From assembly GCA_016196035.1 (NCBI GenBank), contig JACPYM010000008.1:62001-126000 (forward strand): a DNA stretch of 64,000 nucleotides. The letters are read 5' to 3'. Made by a program: the position numbers and the translations under genes. The notes under the pieces were generated by a model. That model was not told the origin of the DNA and did not search any database. It worked only from the letters and a program-made list of their open reading frames with translations. The DNA comes from Acidobacteriota bacterium. GTDB taxonomy: Bacteria > Acidobacteriota > Blastocatellia > RBC074. This document shows, piece after piece, positions 46,465 to 54,808 of this stretch; the first letter of the stretch is position 1, and each line of letters begins with the position of its first letter.

Positions 46465-46830
46465 ATGCCGCAAACCAACGTAGTTATTTTTCAGGACGAA
46501 GACGGAAGCACGCCTTTTTTGAAATGGTTTGATGAGCTACCAGCCAAAGCGCAAAGCAAATGCCGCGTGCGATTGGAGCGATTGGCGCAACTCGGCCATG
46601 AACTGCGCCGCCCTGAGGCCGATTTCTTACGTGATCAGATTTATGAACTGCGCATCGGCTTGGGAGGCATCAATTACCGCAGCCTGTATTTCTTTCACGG
46701 CAATGTTGCGGCAGTGCTCTCGCACGGCATTGTGAAGGAGCGCGCTGTGCCGCCCAGCGAAATTGATTTAGCGGTCAAGCGGAAGCAGCAATTCATTGCG
46801 AATCCTGACCGCCATACGCATGTGGAGTAA
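46465..46830 (+). CDS. higB: HigB-like type II toxin (RelE/ParE superfamily, Gp49-like)
   Basis: 121 aa from ATG 46465, chosen because GGAGGG lies 7-8 bases upstream; an ATG nine codons earlier has none. VVIFQDEDGSTPFLKWFDELPAKAQSKCRVRLERL is the family N-terminal helix pair, LRDQIYELRIGLGGINYRSLYFF the beta-sheet core with the conserved Arg-rich strand, and VLSHGIVKERAVPPSEIDLAVKR the C-terminal helix. By family it would be a ribosome-dependent mRNA interferase. The toxin-first order with the HTH antitoxin 5 bp downstream is the HigBA arrangement. Confidence 0.88.
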   Translation: MPQTNVVIFQDEDGSTPFLKWFDELPAKAQSKCRVRLERLAQLGHELRRPEADFLRDQIYELRIGLGGINYRSLYFFHGNVAAVLSHGIVKERAVPPSEIDLAVKRKQQFIANPDRHTHVE

Positions 46831-46835
46831 ACGAG

Positions 46836-47162
46836 ATGGCCGAAAAAAAGAAAACTTCCGATGCCTTGGCAATCCTGCATCGCCGCTATTACGCGGGCAA
46901 ACCGGAACGGTTGGCGGAGTTGGAAGAAGCCCGCGCCAATGATTCGGTTGCACGCAAAATCACTGCCTTACGTGAGAAGGCGGGGCTTTCGCAACGGCAA
47001 TTAGCGAAATTGATCGGCACAACTGCGTCGGTGATTTGCCGACTGGAAAACGCCGAGTATGAAGGGCATTCGCTGGCGATGCTGAACCGTATTGCTGCCG
47101 CGCTCGATCAACGGCTGGAAATTCGCTTTGTCCCATTACGCAAGGAGCGCAAGGCTGCTTGA
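46836..47162 (+). CDS. higA: HigA-like XRE-family antitoxin
   Basis: 108 aa with a helix-turn-helix at about 42-95 (ALREKAGLSQRQLAKLIGTTASVICRLENAEYEGHSLAMLNRIAAALD). It pairs with the toxin gene 5 bp upstream and probably represses the operon by binding its promoter. The basic tail RFVPLRKERKAA is typical. It follows the toxin directly with no terminator between them. Confidence 0.88.
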   Translation: MAEKKKTSDALAILHRRYYAGKPERLAELEEARANDSVARKITALREKAGLSQRQLAKLIGTTASVICRLENAEYEGHSLAMLNRIAAALDQRLEIRFVPLRKERKAA

Positions 47163-47187
47163 ACCTGAGCGCATAGTCGCCCATCCC

Positions 47188-47327
47188 GCGAAGGCCACGG
47201 CATCCAGGAACCCAATCACATCATTGACCTCACCGCGCGGCAGTTGGCATGGTTCGATGCGCATTTGGGGATTAAGCGGGAGAAGACGGGAGAGTTGAAG
47301 GCGGCGGGGGCGAGCGGGGCGAATTGA
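47188..47327 (+). pseudogene. Leftover 3' end of a second S9 peptidase gene
   Basis: 140 bp aligning without gaps to 46210-46349, the end of the intact S9 gene, with 15 mismatches by hand count (about 89 percent). It encodes EGHGIQEPNHIIDLTARQL, WFDAHLGIKREKTGELKAAG and a stop. The catalytic His is included but everything before it is missing. It looks like the tail of a tandem paralogue whose body was lost. Confidence 0.85.
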
Positions 47328-47352
47328 CAATGTACCGGTTATTCAAACAAGG

Positions 47353-47398
47353 CGGAACCACGTGGGTCAATCAACCTTCGTGGTTCCGTCCTGTTTTT
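47353..47398. terminator. Terminator between convergent genes
   Basis: CGGAACCACG (47353-47362) pairs with 47379-47388, partly extended outward, and is followed by a T5 run. It lies just downstream of vsr (on -) and of the S9 remnant (on +), so it may act in both directions. Confidence 0.6.
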
Positions 47399-47404
47399 AG
47401 GCGT

Positions 47405-47812
47405 TCACGCTTCAAGAAAGCGTCGTACTTTGCCGGTCAGTTTGGCTAAATCCTCAGTCTCGCATTCCCACACGGCCAAACACTTCCAACCCAGTTTTTT
47501 AAGCTGCACTTGATGCTCTGCGTCGCGCACCTTATTCCGCTCCATTTTCGGAATCCAGTAATCCTGATTCGATTTTGGCAGGCGTGAGATGGCGCAGTTT
47601 TGATGCTGATGCCAGAAGCAGCCATGCACGAAGATCACTTTGCGGCGTTTGGCAAAAACAAGGTCGGGCCGTCCTGGCAGCTTGCCGCCGTGCAACCGGT
47701 AACGATAGCCGAGACTATGCACGAGACGGCGCACAACCATTTCAGGCTTCATGCCTTTGCTGCGGATGCGCCGCATATTTTCGCTGCGTCTTTCAGGCGA
47801 AATCGTATCCAC
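47405..47812 (-). CDS. vsr: Very short patch repair endonuclease (Vsr)
   Basis: 135 aa from GTG 47812, four bases after the stop of the restriction gene, so probably coupled. It nicks at T:G mismatches arising from deaminated 5-methylcytosine. Hallmarks: SPERRSENMRRIRSKGMKPE at the N-terminus, YRLHGGKLPGRPDLVFAKRRKVIFVHGCFWH with the catalytic Asp and metal-binding region, HQNC, and LKKLGWKCLAVWECE. Vsr is normally linked to a cytosine-5 methyltransferase, but none is visible here. Confidence 0.93.
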   Translation of the reverse strand: MDTISPERRSENMRRIRSKGMKPEMVVRRLVHSLGYRYRLHGGKLPGRPDLVFAKRRKVIFVHGCFWHQHQNCAISRLPKSNQDYWIPKMERNKVRDAEHQVQLKKLGWKCLAVWECETEDLAKLTGKVRRFLEA

Positions 47813-47816
47813 TTGG

Positions 47817-48671
47817 TCACACGGCGAGATCAAGGGGCAAATCTGAAATATCTTTCAGCCGCTTACCGTCAATCATGATTTGCAGTAATTCCAGCGAGTC
47901 TGAGTTTAAGTTTTCCACTGTCTCAACGAGTTCAGTCAACGCAAAGTGATAAACGCAATCAATGTCGCCTGTGCCTAACGCGATGGAGGCGATTCTGGCG
48001 GGCAGCGGTTCGCCTGTCACCACAGCGATGTGCGGTAGATGACCTTTGCGGTTGCGGATTAGGTTCAAGGCTTCGGAGCGCGAGTTTTGCGAGCGGTCGC
48101 TACGGATAGTCCATTTGCAAGAGATGCTGGCATGCAGCAAAGGCCGGACGTTGTTTCTCTTTCGCAAGCTTGCCCACAAGGCAGTCTGGTCATCAACAAT
48201 CGCCCCTTGCGCGTTGAGCGTCAAATTATCTTCAGGCTGGCGCGAGATGATGATGTCGGGCGTGATCGTGTAATCGCTGCTCAGCAGGGCGGCAAGTTCG
48301 GCGTTTTCTTCGGCGGCTTGGTAGAGGGCAATCAAGTGCGCATATTGTTCAAACGGTGCAATCAACAAACGATTTCTTGTCCCGACTGATTCAACCGACC
48401 ATTCACTTGGCCTGAGATGCTTTAATTGCAAATAGGTCTCTTCAATGAATTGTTTGCAAGCGCCTTCAAATTGCCGCCCCGAAGTTTGCCCAGCCAATCG
48501 CAGTTCCCCAATCCCCGAGCCGACACGGCTCAAAATTCCAGAGGCAAAAGCGACGCTGGCCTGACTATGTCTGTCGGCATTGGTTGGGACTCCCTGCGCA
48601 TCCGCATTCAGCACGGACGATAGTAACGCCGTGTGAAAGTGTTTTCTTGCCCTTGCGAAAACGCTATCCAT
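47817..48671 (-). CDS. Type II restriction endonuclease, NgoMIV family
   Basis: 284 aa from ATG 48671 (GGAG seven bases upstream), close to the 286 aa I recall for R.NgoMIV. Residues match the NgoMIV active site shifted by one: Glu69, Asp139 (TPDIIIS), Lys186 in SCK and Glu200. The recognition stretch IRSDRSQNSRSEALNLIRNRKG is also conserved (Arg190, Asp192, Arg193). NgoMIV cuts GCCGGC as a tetramer, so the same target is likely. No cognate methyltransferase is in the window, which makes the gene either inactive, protected by a distant enzyme, or a relic. It overlaps no other gene; vsr follows. Confidence 0.88.
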   Translation of the reverse strand: MDSVFARARKHFHTALLSSVLNADAQGVPTNADRHSQASVAFASGILSRVGSGIGELRLAGQTSGRQFEGACKQFIEETYLQLKHLRPSEWSVESVGTRNRLLIAPFEQYAHLIALYQAAEENAELAALLSSDYTITPDIIISRQPEDNLTLNAQGAIVDDQTALWASLRKRNNVRPLLHASISCKWTIRSDRSQNSRSEALNLIRNRKGHLPHIAVVTGEPLPARIASIALGTGDIDCVYHFALTELVETVENLNSDSLELLQIMIDGKRLKDISDLPLDLAV

Positions 48672-48863
48672 GAACAACTCCTTTACGTAATATCCGGCTC
48701 ACTGTCAGTGAGGCAACCGACGTTAAGTTGTGCGGCTCAGCATTTGACAGCTTTCTGCCATATACATAAGCATCGGAAGTCACGATATTATGGAAACTAG
48801 GCCGTGAGCAAGGCGGGTAACCTGCGGAGTGTTGAGGATAATTACGGAGGAGTGAACTGCAAT

Positions 48864-49661
48864 ATGGATACGCTACCTCATAGAAACGAGTTGATGAGAC
48901 CAACTGTTGAAGCTATCAGATCGCTTGGCGGTTCAGGTTCTGTCGAGGAAATTGTCGAAAAGGTGATTTCCATCCTCGGGATACCCGATGAACTTGTGAC
49001 TCGTCCCTATATCACCAAGCGCGGTAATGAGGACGGTAGAACACAACTTGAATACGAACTTGCGTGGGTAAGAACCTACCTAAAACAACTTGGGGTTTTA
49101 GAAAACTCCGCGCGTGGTGTATGGGCCAGGACGGGAAAGGAATTTATAGATGAAACCGGAGTAGCATTAACCACCCCCGATAAAGCTGCCGTCTCTGTTG
49201 ATTGGCGGGAACGCATCAACAAATGTCTCGTTGAAATACTTTCTCCGTCTGCATTCGAACGGCTCGTCCAGCGCATGCTTCGGGAGACAGGCTTTGCGCA
49301 GGTCGAAGTAACGGGCAGAACAGGAGATGGCGGAATTGATGGGAAAGGCATTGCGAAAATCAATGGAATCCTTAGCTTCAGGGTTGTCTTCCAATGCAAG
49401 CGTTATCGTGGAAGTGTTAGTGCTAGTGAAATTCGAGATTTCCGAGGAGCTATGCAAGGGCGTGCAGATAAAGGTCTCTTCATCACCACCGGCTATTTCA
49501 CGCGCGATGCTGTAAAAGAGGCAACTCGTGATGGTGCAATTGCAATTGACATCGTTGATGGCGAGAAGCTCGCAGAGAAATTAAAAGAGCTTTCCCTTGG
49601 GGTAAAAATCGAACTTGTAGAAAATATTGTGGTGGATGAAGAGTGGTTCAAGGCAATTTAG
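48864..49661 (+). CDS. mrr: Mrr-family restriction endonuclease
   Basis: 265 aa from ATG 48864, with GGAGG about 13 bases upstream. The N-terminal winged-helix domain (about 1-95, LPHRNELMRPTVEAIRSLGG) is followed by the Mrr catalytic domain (about 125-260): FERLVQRMLRETGF, TGRTGDGGIDGKG carrying the catalytic Asp, VVFQCKRYRGSVSASEIRDFRGAM with the QxK pair, and GLFITTGYFTRDAVKEA. Mrr enzymes cut DNA with foreign methylation. It is transcribed away from the NgoMIV-like gene. Base use looks AT-richer than in the surrounding genes, consistent with horizontal gain. Confidence 0.92.
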   Translation: MDTLPHRNELMRPTVEAIRSLGGSGSVEEIVEKVISILGIPDELVTRPYITKRGNEDGRTQLEYELAWVRTYLKQLGVLENSARGVWARTGKEFIDETGVALTTPDKAAVSVDWRERINKCLVEILSPSAFERLVQRMLRETGFAQVEVTGRTGDGGIDGKGIAKINGILSFRVVFQCKRYRGSVSASEIRDFRGAMQGRADKGLFITTGYFTRDAVKEATRDGAIAIDIVDGEKLAEKLKELSLGVKIELVENIVVDEEWFKAI

Positions 49662-49954
49662 GTTAGCATTCGCTTCACCACCTATCATCGGTTACCAAGA
49701 CGACTGTTAAGGCATACATAATACGCATGAATTCCCCAAGTTGTTGACATAGCACAGTTGCTATTCGTGCCCACTAGCTTCGCGCACCGGATAACGCGAA
49801 GCGCGCCACGCCCGCACAAATCTCTATCGAAGTCAGCCGTTTCATTGTGTCGTGTGACATTCTCCTTGCGAATTGATTACTGGGATTTGCAGTTGGTCAG
49901 CATCATAGGAAGAGGCTGACAGCGCAACTTTTACAAGCCGCAACACAACTCCTT
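49662..49954. other. Gap between the defence patch and the quinone reductase
   Basis: 293 bp with no convincing open frame, hairpin or known motif. A lone TTGACA occurs near 49744 without a matched -10. Confidence 0.4.
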
Positions 49955-50923
49955 CTATGGGATCAACAACACCTTCCCCGTCGTCTTCCGCCCTTCCAAT
50001 TGCCGCTGCGCTTCGGCGGCGTCGGCCAGCGGGAAGGTCTTTTCAATCCGCAGCTTCAATTCGCCCGCCGCGATCCAATTGAACAACTCGCCCGCGCGCC
50101 AGAGCAATTCTGCGCGCGTGGCGGCGTATTGGGCGAGGCTGGGGCGCGTCAGAAACAGCGAACCTTTTTGCGCGAGCAACGCAGGATCAAACGCCGTGAC
50201 CGGGCCGCTGGATTGGCCGAAGAGCGCGAGCATGCCGCGCGGGGCGAGGCAGTTGAGGCTTTTCAAAAACGTATCGCGCCCGACGGAATCATAAACGACT
50301 TGCACGCCGTGCCCGTCGGTCAGGCGGCGCGTTTCCTGTTCAAAATCTTGTTCGGTGTAAAGGATCACGTCGTCGGCTCCGGCGGCGCGGGCGAGTTCGG
50401 CTTTGGCGGCGGTCGAGACGGTGCCGATGGCGCGGGCGCCGAAATGTTTGGCGAGTTGGATGAGCAAGAGGCCTACGCCACCCGCTGCCGCGTGGATCAG
50501 CGCGGTTTCGCCCGCTTTGAGCGTGTGGACGGACGTGACCAGGTAATGCGCGGTCATGCCTTGCAACATCGTGGCGGCGGCTTGTGCGGATGTGACACCA
50601 GCGGGGACGTTGACCAGCTTCCAGGCTGGCACGACGGCGTATTCGGCATACGCGCCCGGTTGCATGGCATAGGCAACGCGATCACCGACGGCGAGGTCGG
50701 TGACGCCTGCGCCGAGGGCTTCGACGACGCCTGCGGCTTCCATGCCAGGGATAAAGGGGCGCGGCAGCGGATAGAGACCGGTGCGGTGATAGACGTCAAT
50801 GTAATTGAGGCCGATGGCTTCGAGTTTGACGAGGGCTTCCCCGGCTTGGGGGGTGGGTGTGGCGGTATCTTCGTAGCTCAGAACTTCTGGCCCGCCGCAG
50901 TTGTGAATGACGATGGCTTTCAT
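49955..50923 (-). CDS. qor: Zinc-independent NADPH:quinone reductase (MDR superfamily)
   Basis: 322 aa, reduces quinones or enones with NADPH. The N-terminal GroES-like domain has [27 protein letters not shown] and [18 protein letters not shown]. The Rossmann part has [22 protein letters not shown] near 143-164, and the end has [14 protein letters not shown]. Structural-zinc cysteines are absent, as expected for this subgroup. Shine-Dalgarno AAGGAG precedes ATG. It is cytoplasmic and monocistronic, lying downstream of tRNA-Leu on the same strand. Confidence 0.92.
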   Translation of the reverse strand: MKAIVIHNCGGPEVLSYEDTATPTPQAGEALVKLEAIGLNYIDVYHRTGLYPLPRPFIPGMEAAGVVEALGAGVTDLAVGDRVAYAMQPGAYAEYAVVPAWKLVNVPAGVTSAQAAATMLQGMTAHYLVTSVHTLKAGETALIHAAAGGVGLLLIQLAKHFGARAIGTVSTAAKAELARAAGADDVILYTEQDFEQETRRLTDGHGVQVVYDSVGRDTFLKSLNCLAPRGMLALFGQSSGPVTAFDPALLAQKGSLFLTRPSLAQYAATRAELLWRAGELFNWIAAGELKLRIEKTFPLADAAEAQRQLEGRKTTGKVLLIP

Positions 50924-51094
50924 AAGGCTCCTTGTCTGCGATGTTCGCTTCGTTCGTTTGGGGAGTTGAATGGTTGCAATGCTGCCGCCGGGATTTTACA
51001 CGTTGACAACCGTCCGTGCTCAAGGCACAGCGAGACTCCGTAAAATCAGTTGCGGAATTGAAAATGAAGGAGGTGAATGGAAGAAAAGTGAAGA

Positions 51095-51178
51095 TGGGGA
51101 TGGTGGGAATCGAACCCACACTACCGTAAGGTAACGGGTTTTTGAGACCCGCGCGTCTACCAATTCCGCCACGTCCCC
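51095..51178 (-). tRNA. tRNA-Leu (anticodon CAA)
   Basis: 84-nt class II tRNA with the leucine-type start TGGCGGAATTGGTAGACGC, long variable arm, T-loop GTTCGATTC, and anticodon stem CGGGT/ACCCG around CTCAAAA (CAA at 34-36, reads UUG). The acceptor stem GGGGACG/CATCCCC has one C-A mismatch at the sixth pair. Discriminator A; CCA is not encoded. Confidence 0.95.
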
Positions 51179-51220
51179 GTAGCTTTTCAAGCAACAATGG
51201 CAAGCATCAAAAGCGGGGCG

Positions 51221-51249
51221 ATTATATGTACCGGTTCCCGCTTGGTCAA
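51221..51249 (-). promoter_or_regulatory. Promoter of the tRNA-Leu gene
   Basis: On the minus strand: TTGACC (51249-51244), 17-base spacer, TATAAT (51226-51221), about 42 bases before the tRNA 5' end. It is the best sigma-70 promoter match in the window. Confidence 0.8.
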
Positions 51250-51383
51250 GCAGCCAACCCGGCATGCCTTCACGCAGAATTTAGCCGCGCTTACTTGCCC
51301 ATGTCAGCCAATCGGTTTAACGTTCGCACTATCTTTTCACGCACTTCGCTCAATCCAACAACGTTTACGCACCAGGAGCTGCT

Positions 51384-54014
51384 ATGACCCGTCGTTGCTT
51401 GCCGTTCATTGCCTGTCTATTCCTCTTTAGTTTGCTGGCGCCCACACCGCCTAAGCCCGTGCAGGCGCAAACCAAAAAACCATCGGCGGCGCGCCGCTTA
51501 CCCGGCCCTACGGCGCAAGGCACGCTGCTGCCGAATGGCTGGACGCTGACGCCCGCTGGGCAACAAATCCCGGTGAGCGATCTGCCGATGAATATGGTCT
51601 TGAGCAAGGACGGGCGTTATCTGCTGACGACAACCAATGGCAATGGCGATCAGACGGTCAATGTCATTGACGCGCAAAGCGGACAGAGCACGCAAAACAT
51701 CATCGTCAAAAAATCCTGGCTCGGCTTGGAATTCGCGCCCGACGGCAAACGCTTTTTCGTTTCGGGCGGCGATGACAACGAAATACTGATCTTTGATTTT
51801 GCCGCAGGCCATGCGACCGAAGCGGGCAAGATCAATTTGGGCAGCAACGAGTACCACGCCCTCACCGACCGCCAACGCACCGAAGCGCGGCGCAAGGGCG
51901 CGGGCGAATACGCCTTCCCCGCCGGGATGTCGGTCACGCCCGATGGCAAATGGCTTTATGTCGCCGAGAATCTCAGCAACAAAGTCGCCGTCATCGATCT
52001 GGCGACGCAACAGGTCGTGACCAAAATCAGTGTGGGCGAATATCCGTATGATTGTTTGCTCGCGCCCGATGGCAAGCGCGTGTATGTCAGCAACTGGGGG
52101 GCGCGCAGCGTGGCGGTGATTGACACCGCGACCAACCAAGTCGCGGGCAACATTCAAACCGGCGATCATCCGAACGATCTGGAAATCACGCGCAACGGCA
52201 AGACGCTCTATGTCGCCAACGCCAACAGCAACACGGTCTCGGTGATTGACACCGCGCAGTTGAAAGAGGTCGAAGCCATCTCGACCGCGCTGCATCCAAA
52301 ATCGCCAGCGGGCAGCACGCCCAACGCGGTCGCGCTCGCGCCCGATGAACGCACGCTTTACATCGCCAACGCCGATAACAACGACGTGGCGATTGTGGAT
52401 GTGAGCAAGCGCGGCGCGGCCACGGTCAAAGGCTTTGTGCCGACCGGCTGGTATCCGGCCTCGGTGCGCGTCAGCCGCGATGGCCGGCGGCTGTTCGTCG
52501 CCAATGGCAAAGGCGTCGCCTCAGCAGCAAATCCCAAAGGCCCGCAGCCCAAACCGGGGATGTCGCGGGCCGACCGCAAAGATATTCAATACATCGGCAG
52601 CCTGCTCACTGGCACTGTTTCGTTGATCAACGTGCCCGGCCCCGCGCAACTCAAACAGATGACGCGGCAGGTTTACGCCAACTCGCCTTACACCGACGAA
52701 TTGCTCAAGGCCGCGCGTGCGCCGCGTGAGAAGACGGCGATCCCCGTGCGCATCGGCGAGGCTTCGCCGATTAAGCACGTGATTTATGTCATCAAGGAAA
52801 ACCGCACCTACGACCAAGTGCTCGGCGACATGAAAGAGGGCAACGGCGACGCCAGCTTGTGCCTGTTTGGCGAAGACGTGACGCCCAACCAGCATGCCCT
52901 CGCGCGCGACTTCGTGCTCTTCGACAATTTTTATGTGGACGCCGAGGTTTCCGCCGACGGACATAATTGGTCAACGGCGGCCTATGCGACCGATTACGTC
53001 GAGAAGACCTGGCCGACCAACTATTCCAGCCGCGGGCGCAGCTACGATTACGAGGGCGAAAAGAAAATCTCGCGCCCGACCAAAGGCTACATCTGGGATC
53101 ACTGCAAGGCGGCGGGGGTGAGCTATCGCAGCTACGGCGAATTCGTGCATGCGCGCGAAGGCAAGCCGGGCGGCGGCGGCGAGACAGGCGCGCCCCTGAA
53201 CACCACGCCAAAGAAAGAGAACTACACGCACGAAGACGCGCTGCAAGGCCACTTCAGTCCGGCCTTCCCGTCGTGGGATTTGGAAATCCCTGACATCACC
53301 CGCATCAAAACCTGGACGCAAGAATTCCGCGAGTACGAACAGAACGGCAATCTGCCGCAATTCCAGATCATTCGCATCGGCGGCGATCACACGCAGGGCA
53401 CGCGGGCCGGGGCCTTGTCGCCGCGCGCTTACGTCGCCGAAAACGATCAAGCCGTTGGGTTGCTGGTTGAGACCGTCAGCAACAGCGCGCGCTATTGGAA
53501 GGACACAGCGATCTTCATCCTTGAGGACGACGCGCAAAACGGCCCCGATCACGTGGACGCGCACCGTTCGCCGGCATACGTCGTCAGCGCGTATACCAAA
53601 CGCCGCTATGTGGATTCGACGATGTACACCAGTTCCGGCATGCTGCGCACGATGGAACTAATTCTGAGCATCCCACCGATGAGCCAATACGACGCCGCCG
53701 CGCCGCCGATGTTCAGCGCGTTTACCAACAAGGCTGACTTAACACCCTTCAAACTATTGCCGGCGCGTGTGGATTTGAGCGAGCGCAACCCGGCCAACGC
53801 GCCCGGCGCGCAACGTTCGGCGCAACTGGATTTCAGCAAGGAGGACGCCGCGCCCGACATCGAATTCAACGAGATCATCTGGAAGTCGGTGCGCGGCGCA
53901 CATTCACAGATGCCCGCGCCGGTGCGCAGCGCCTTTGTGCGCGCGGTGGCGAGTGATGACGATGACGAACGAGAAGCGCGCGCGGAACGCCGGAGCGCAA
54001 GGCGCAAGCGTTAG
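51384..54014 (+). CDS. Exported YncE-like propeller fused to an alkaline-phosphatase-fold phosphoesterase
   Basis: 876 aa with signal peptide (about 1-29, ending PVQAQ) and Shine-Dalgarno AGGAG. Residues about 45-430 form a YVTN/NHL-type propeller (LYVAENLSNKVAVIDLATQQV and similar blades). About 460-800 is a phosphoesterase related to acid phosphatase/phospholipase C: KHVIYVIKENRTYDQVLGDM near 465, DNFYVDAEVSADGHNW near 515, and FILEDDAQNGPDHVDAHRSP near 710 with Asp/His metal ligands. It probably hydrolyses a phosphate ester in the periplasm. The substrate is unknown. Confidence 0.88.
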   Translation: MTRRCLPFIACLFLFSLLAPTPPKPVQAQTKKPSAARRLPGPTAQGTLLPNGWTLTPAGQQIPVSDLPMNMVLSKDGRYLLTTTNGNGDQTVNVIDAQSGQSTQNIIVKKSWLGLEFAPDGKRFFVSGGDDNEILIFDFAAGHATEAGKINLGSNEYHALTDRQRTEARRKGAGEYAFPAGMSVTPDGKWLYVAENLSNKVAVIDLATQQVVTKISVGEYPYDCLLAPDGKRVYVSNWGARSVAVIDTATNQVAGNIQTGDHPNDLEITRNGKTLYVANANSNTVSVIDTAQLKEVEAISTALHPKSPAGSTPNAVALAPDERTLYIANADNNDVAIVDVSKRGAATVKGFVPTGWYPASVRVSRDGRRLFVANGKGVASAANPKGPQPKPGMSRADRKDIQYIGSLLTGTVSLINVPGPAQLKQMTRQVYANSPYTDELLKAARAPREKTAIPVRIGEASPIKHVIYVIKENRTYDQVLGDMKEGNGDASLCLFGEDVTPNQHALARDFVLFDNFYVDAEVSADGHNWSTAAYATDYVEKTWPTNYSSRGRSYDYEGEKKISRPTKGYIWDHCKAAGVSYRSYGEFVHAREGKPGGGGETGAPLNTTPKKENYTHEDALQGHFSPAFPSWDLEIPDITRIKTWTQEFREYEQNGNLPQFQIIRIGGDHTQGTRAGALSPRAYVAENDQAVGLLVETVSNSARYWKDTAIFILEDDAQNGPDHVDAHRSPAYVVSAYTKRRYVDSTMYTSSGMLRTMELILSIPPMSQYDAAAPPMFSAFTNKADLTPFKLLPARVDLSERNPANAPGAQRSAQLDFSKEDAAPDIEFNEIIWKSVRGAHSQMPAPVRSAFVRAVASDDDDEREARAERRSARRKR

Positions 54015-54068
54015 CGCGGTGAAATGCCGCGCGGGTATAATGCCTGCGATTTTTGTGGAGGTAACGGT

Positions 54069-54317
54069 TTGGACGAACAAATTTTCGAAGGCACTTGGGA
54101 AGAGGTTGCCACACACGCCGATGAGTTTGCGGGCAAACATGTGCGGTTGACGGTGGTTGAGGAAACGCCGCCATCATCAATTCAAGCGCGATTGGAAGTG
54201 CTGCGCCAGATTGATGAACTGCGAAAAGAAATGCCGATGACGGACGGTTCGGACTCCCAACGCATGTTGCGAGAGGCGCGGGCAGGAGCGATGTGGGGCT
54301 ATGAGCCAATCGAATAA
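54069..54317 (+). CDS. VapB-like antitoxin
   Basis: 82 aa. TTG at 54069 is chosen because GGAGG lies seven bases upstream (54057-54061) and the sequence from there (MDEQIFEGTWEEVATHADEFAGKHVRLTVV) looks like a short antitoxin; longer upstream starts lack a ribosome site. The C-terminal helix (ARLEVLRQIDELRKEMPM) and acidic tail could wrap the partner. The PIN-domain toxin gene overlaps its last 17 bases. No helix-turn-helix is obvious, so DNA binding is uncertain. Confidence 0.65.
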   Translation: MDEQIFEGTWEEVATHADEFAGKHVRLTVVEETPPSSIQARLEVLRQIDELRKEMPMTDGSDSQRMLREARAGAMWGYEPIE

Positions 54318-54778
54318 GCCGACCAGCGCGGTTGTGCTGGATGACAATGTCATGATTGCGCTTTGCGCACAGGAGCAAGACAAATTCCTCTGCGCGGAAA
54401 CGGCGTTTAACAACTACTACGTGCAGGGCTGGCTCTTTTACGCGCCCGGCGTGCTGCAGGCTGAGACGCTTTATGTCCTCTGCGGCAAATTACAAAGCGG
54501 CGCATTAACAGCCGCTTCGCACGCGCTTGCGCTCAACTTGCTGCAAAAATATCTGCCGGACATTTCCCCGCCACCCAGCGGGGATTTTTCGTTGGCCGCG
54601 CGCCGAAGCCATCCGGCAAAGCTATGGCTGTAGCCGCTCGGCGGACGGCCTCTACATTGCGCTGGCTGAAGAGTTTGCGCAGCACGGCCCAACTGAGCTT
54701 TTGACATTCGATCAGGGAATGGTGAATCAAGCCGCGAATAACGCGCCGACGGTGAAGGTCAACTGGCTGATTCCCTGA
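54301..54778 (+). pseudogene. PIN-domain (VapC-like) toxin gene with a frameshift
   Basis: Starts at ATG 54301, overlapping the antitoxin gene. The first frame gives SAVVLDDNVMIALCAQEQDKF with the first PIN acidic residues and LYVLCGKLQSGAL. The second frame, +1, gives RAEAIRQSYGCSRSADGLYIALAEEF and TELLTFDQGM, the PIN C-terminal acidic residues. The switch lies near 54583-54597, close to a T5 run, and equals one extra base. If real, the RNase lacks half its active site; if a sequencing slip, the toxin is intact (about 158 aa). Confidence 0.75.
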
Positions 54779-54808
54779 ACTCACTAACAAACATTGAAGG
54801 ACACTCGT

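Noticed and set aside
46366-51178. Genomic island integrated at tRNA-Leu
   Set aside because: The defence patch lies near the tRNA, but no integrase or duplicated tRNA end was found, and the quinone reductase gene stands between.
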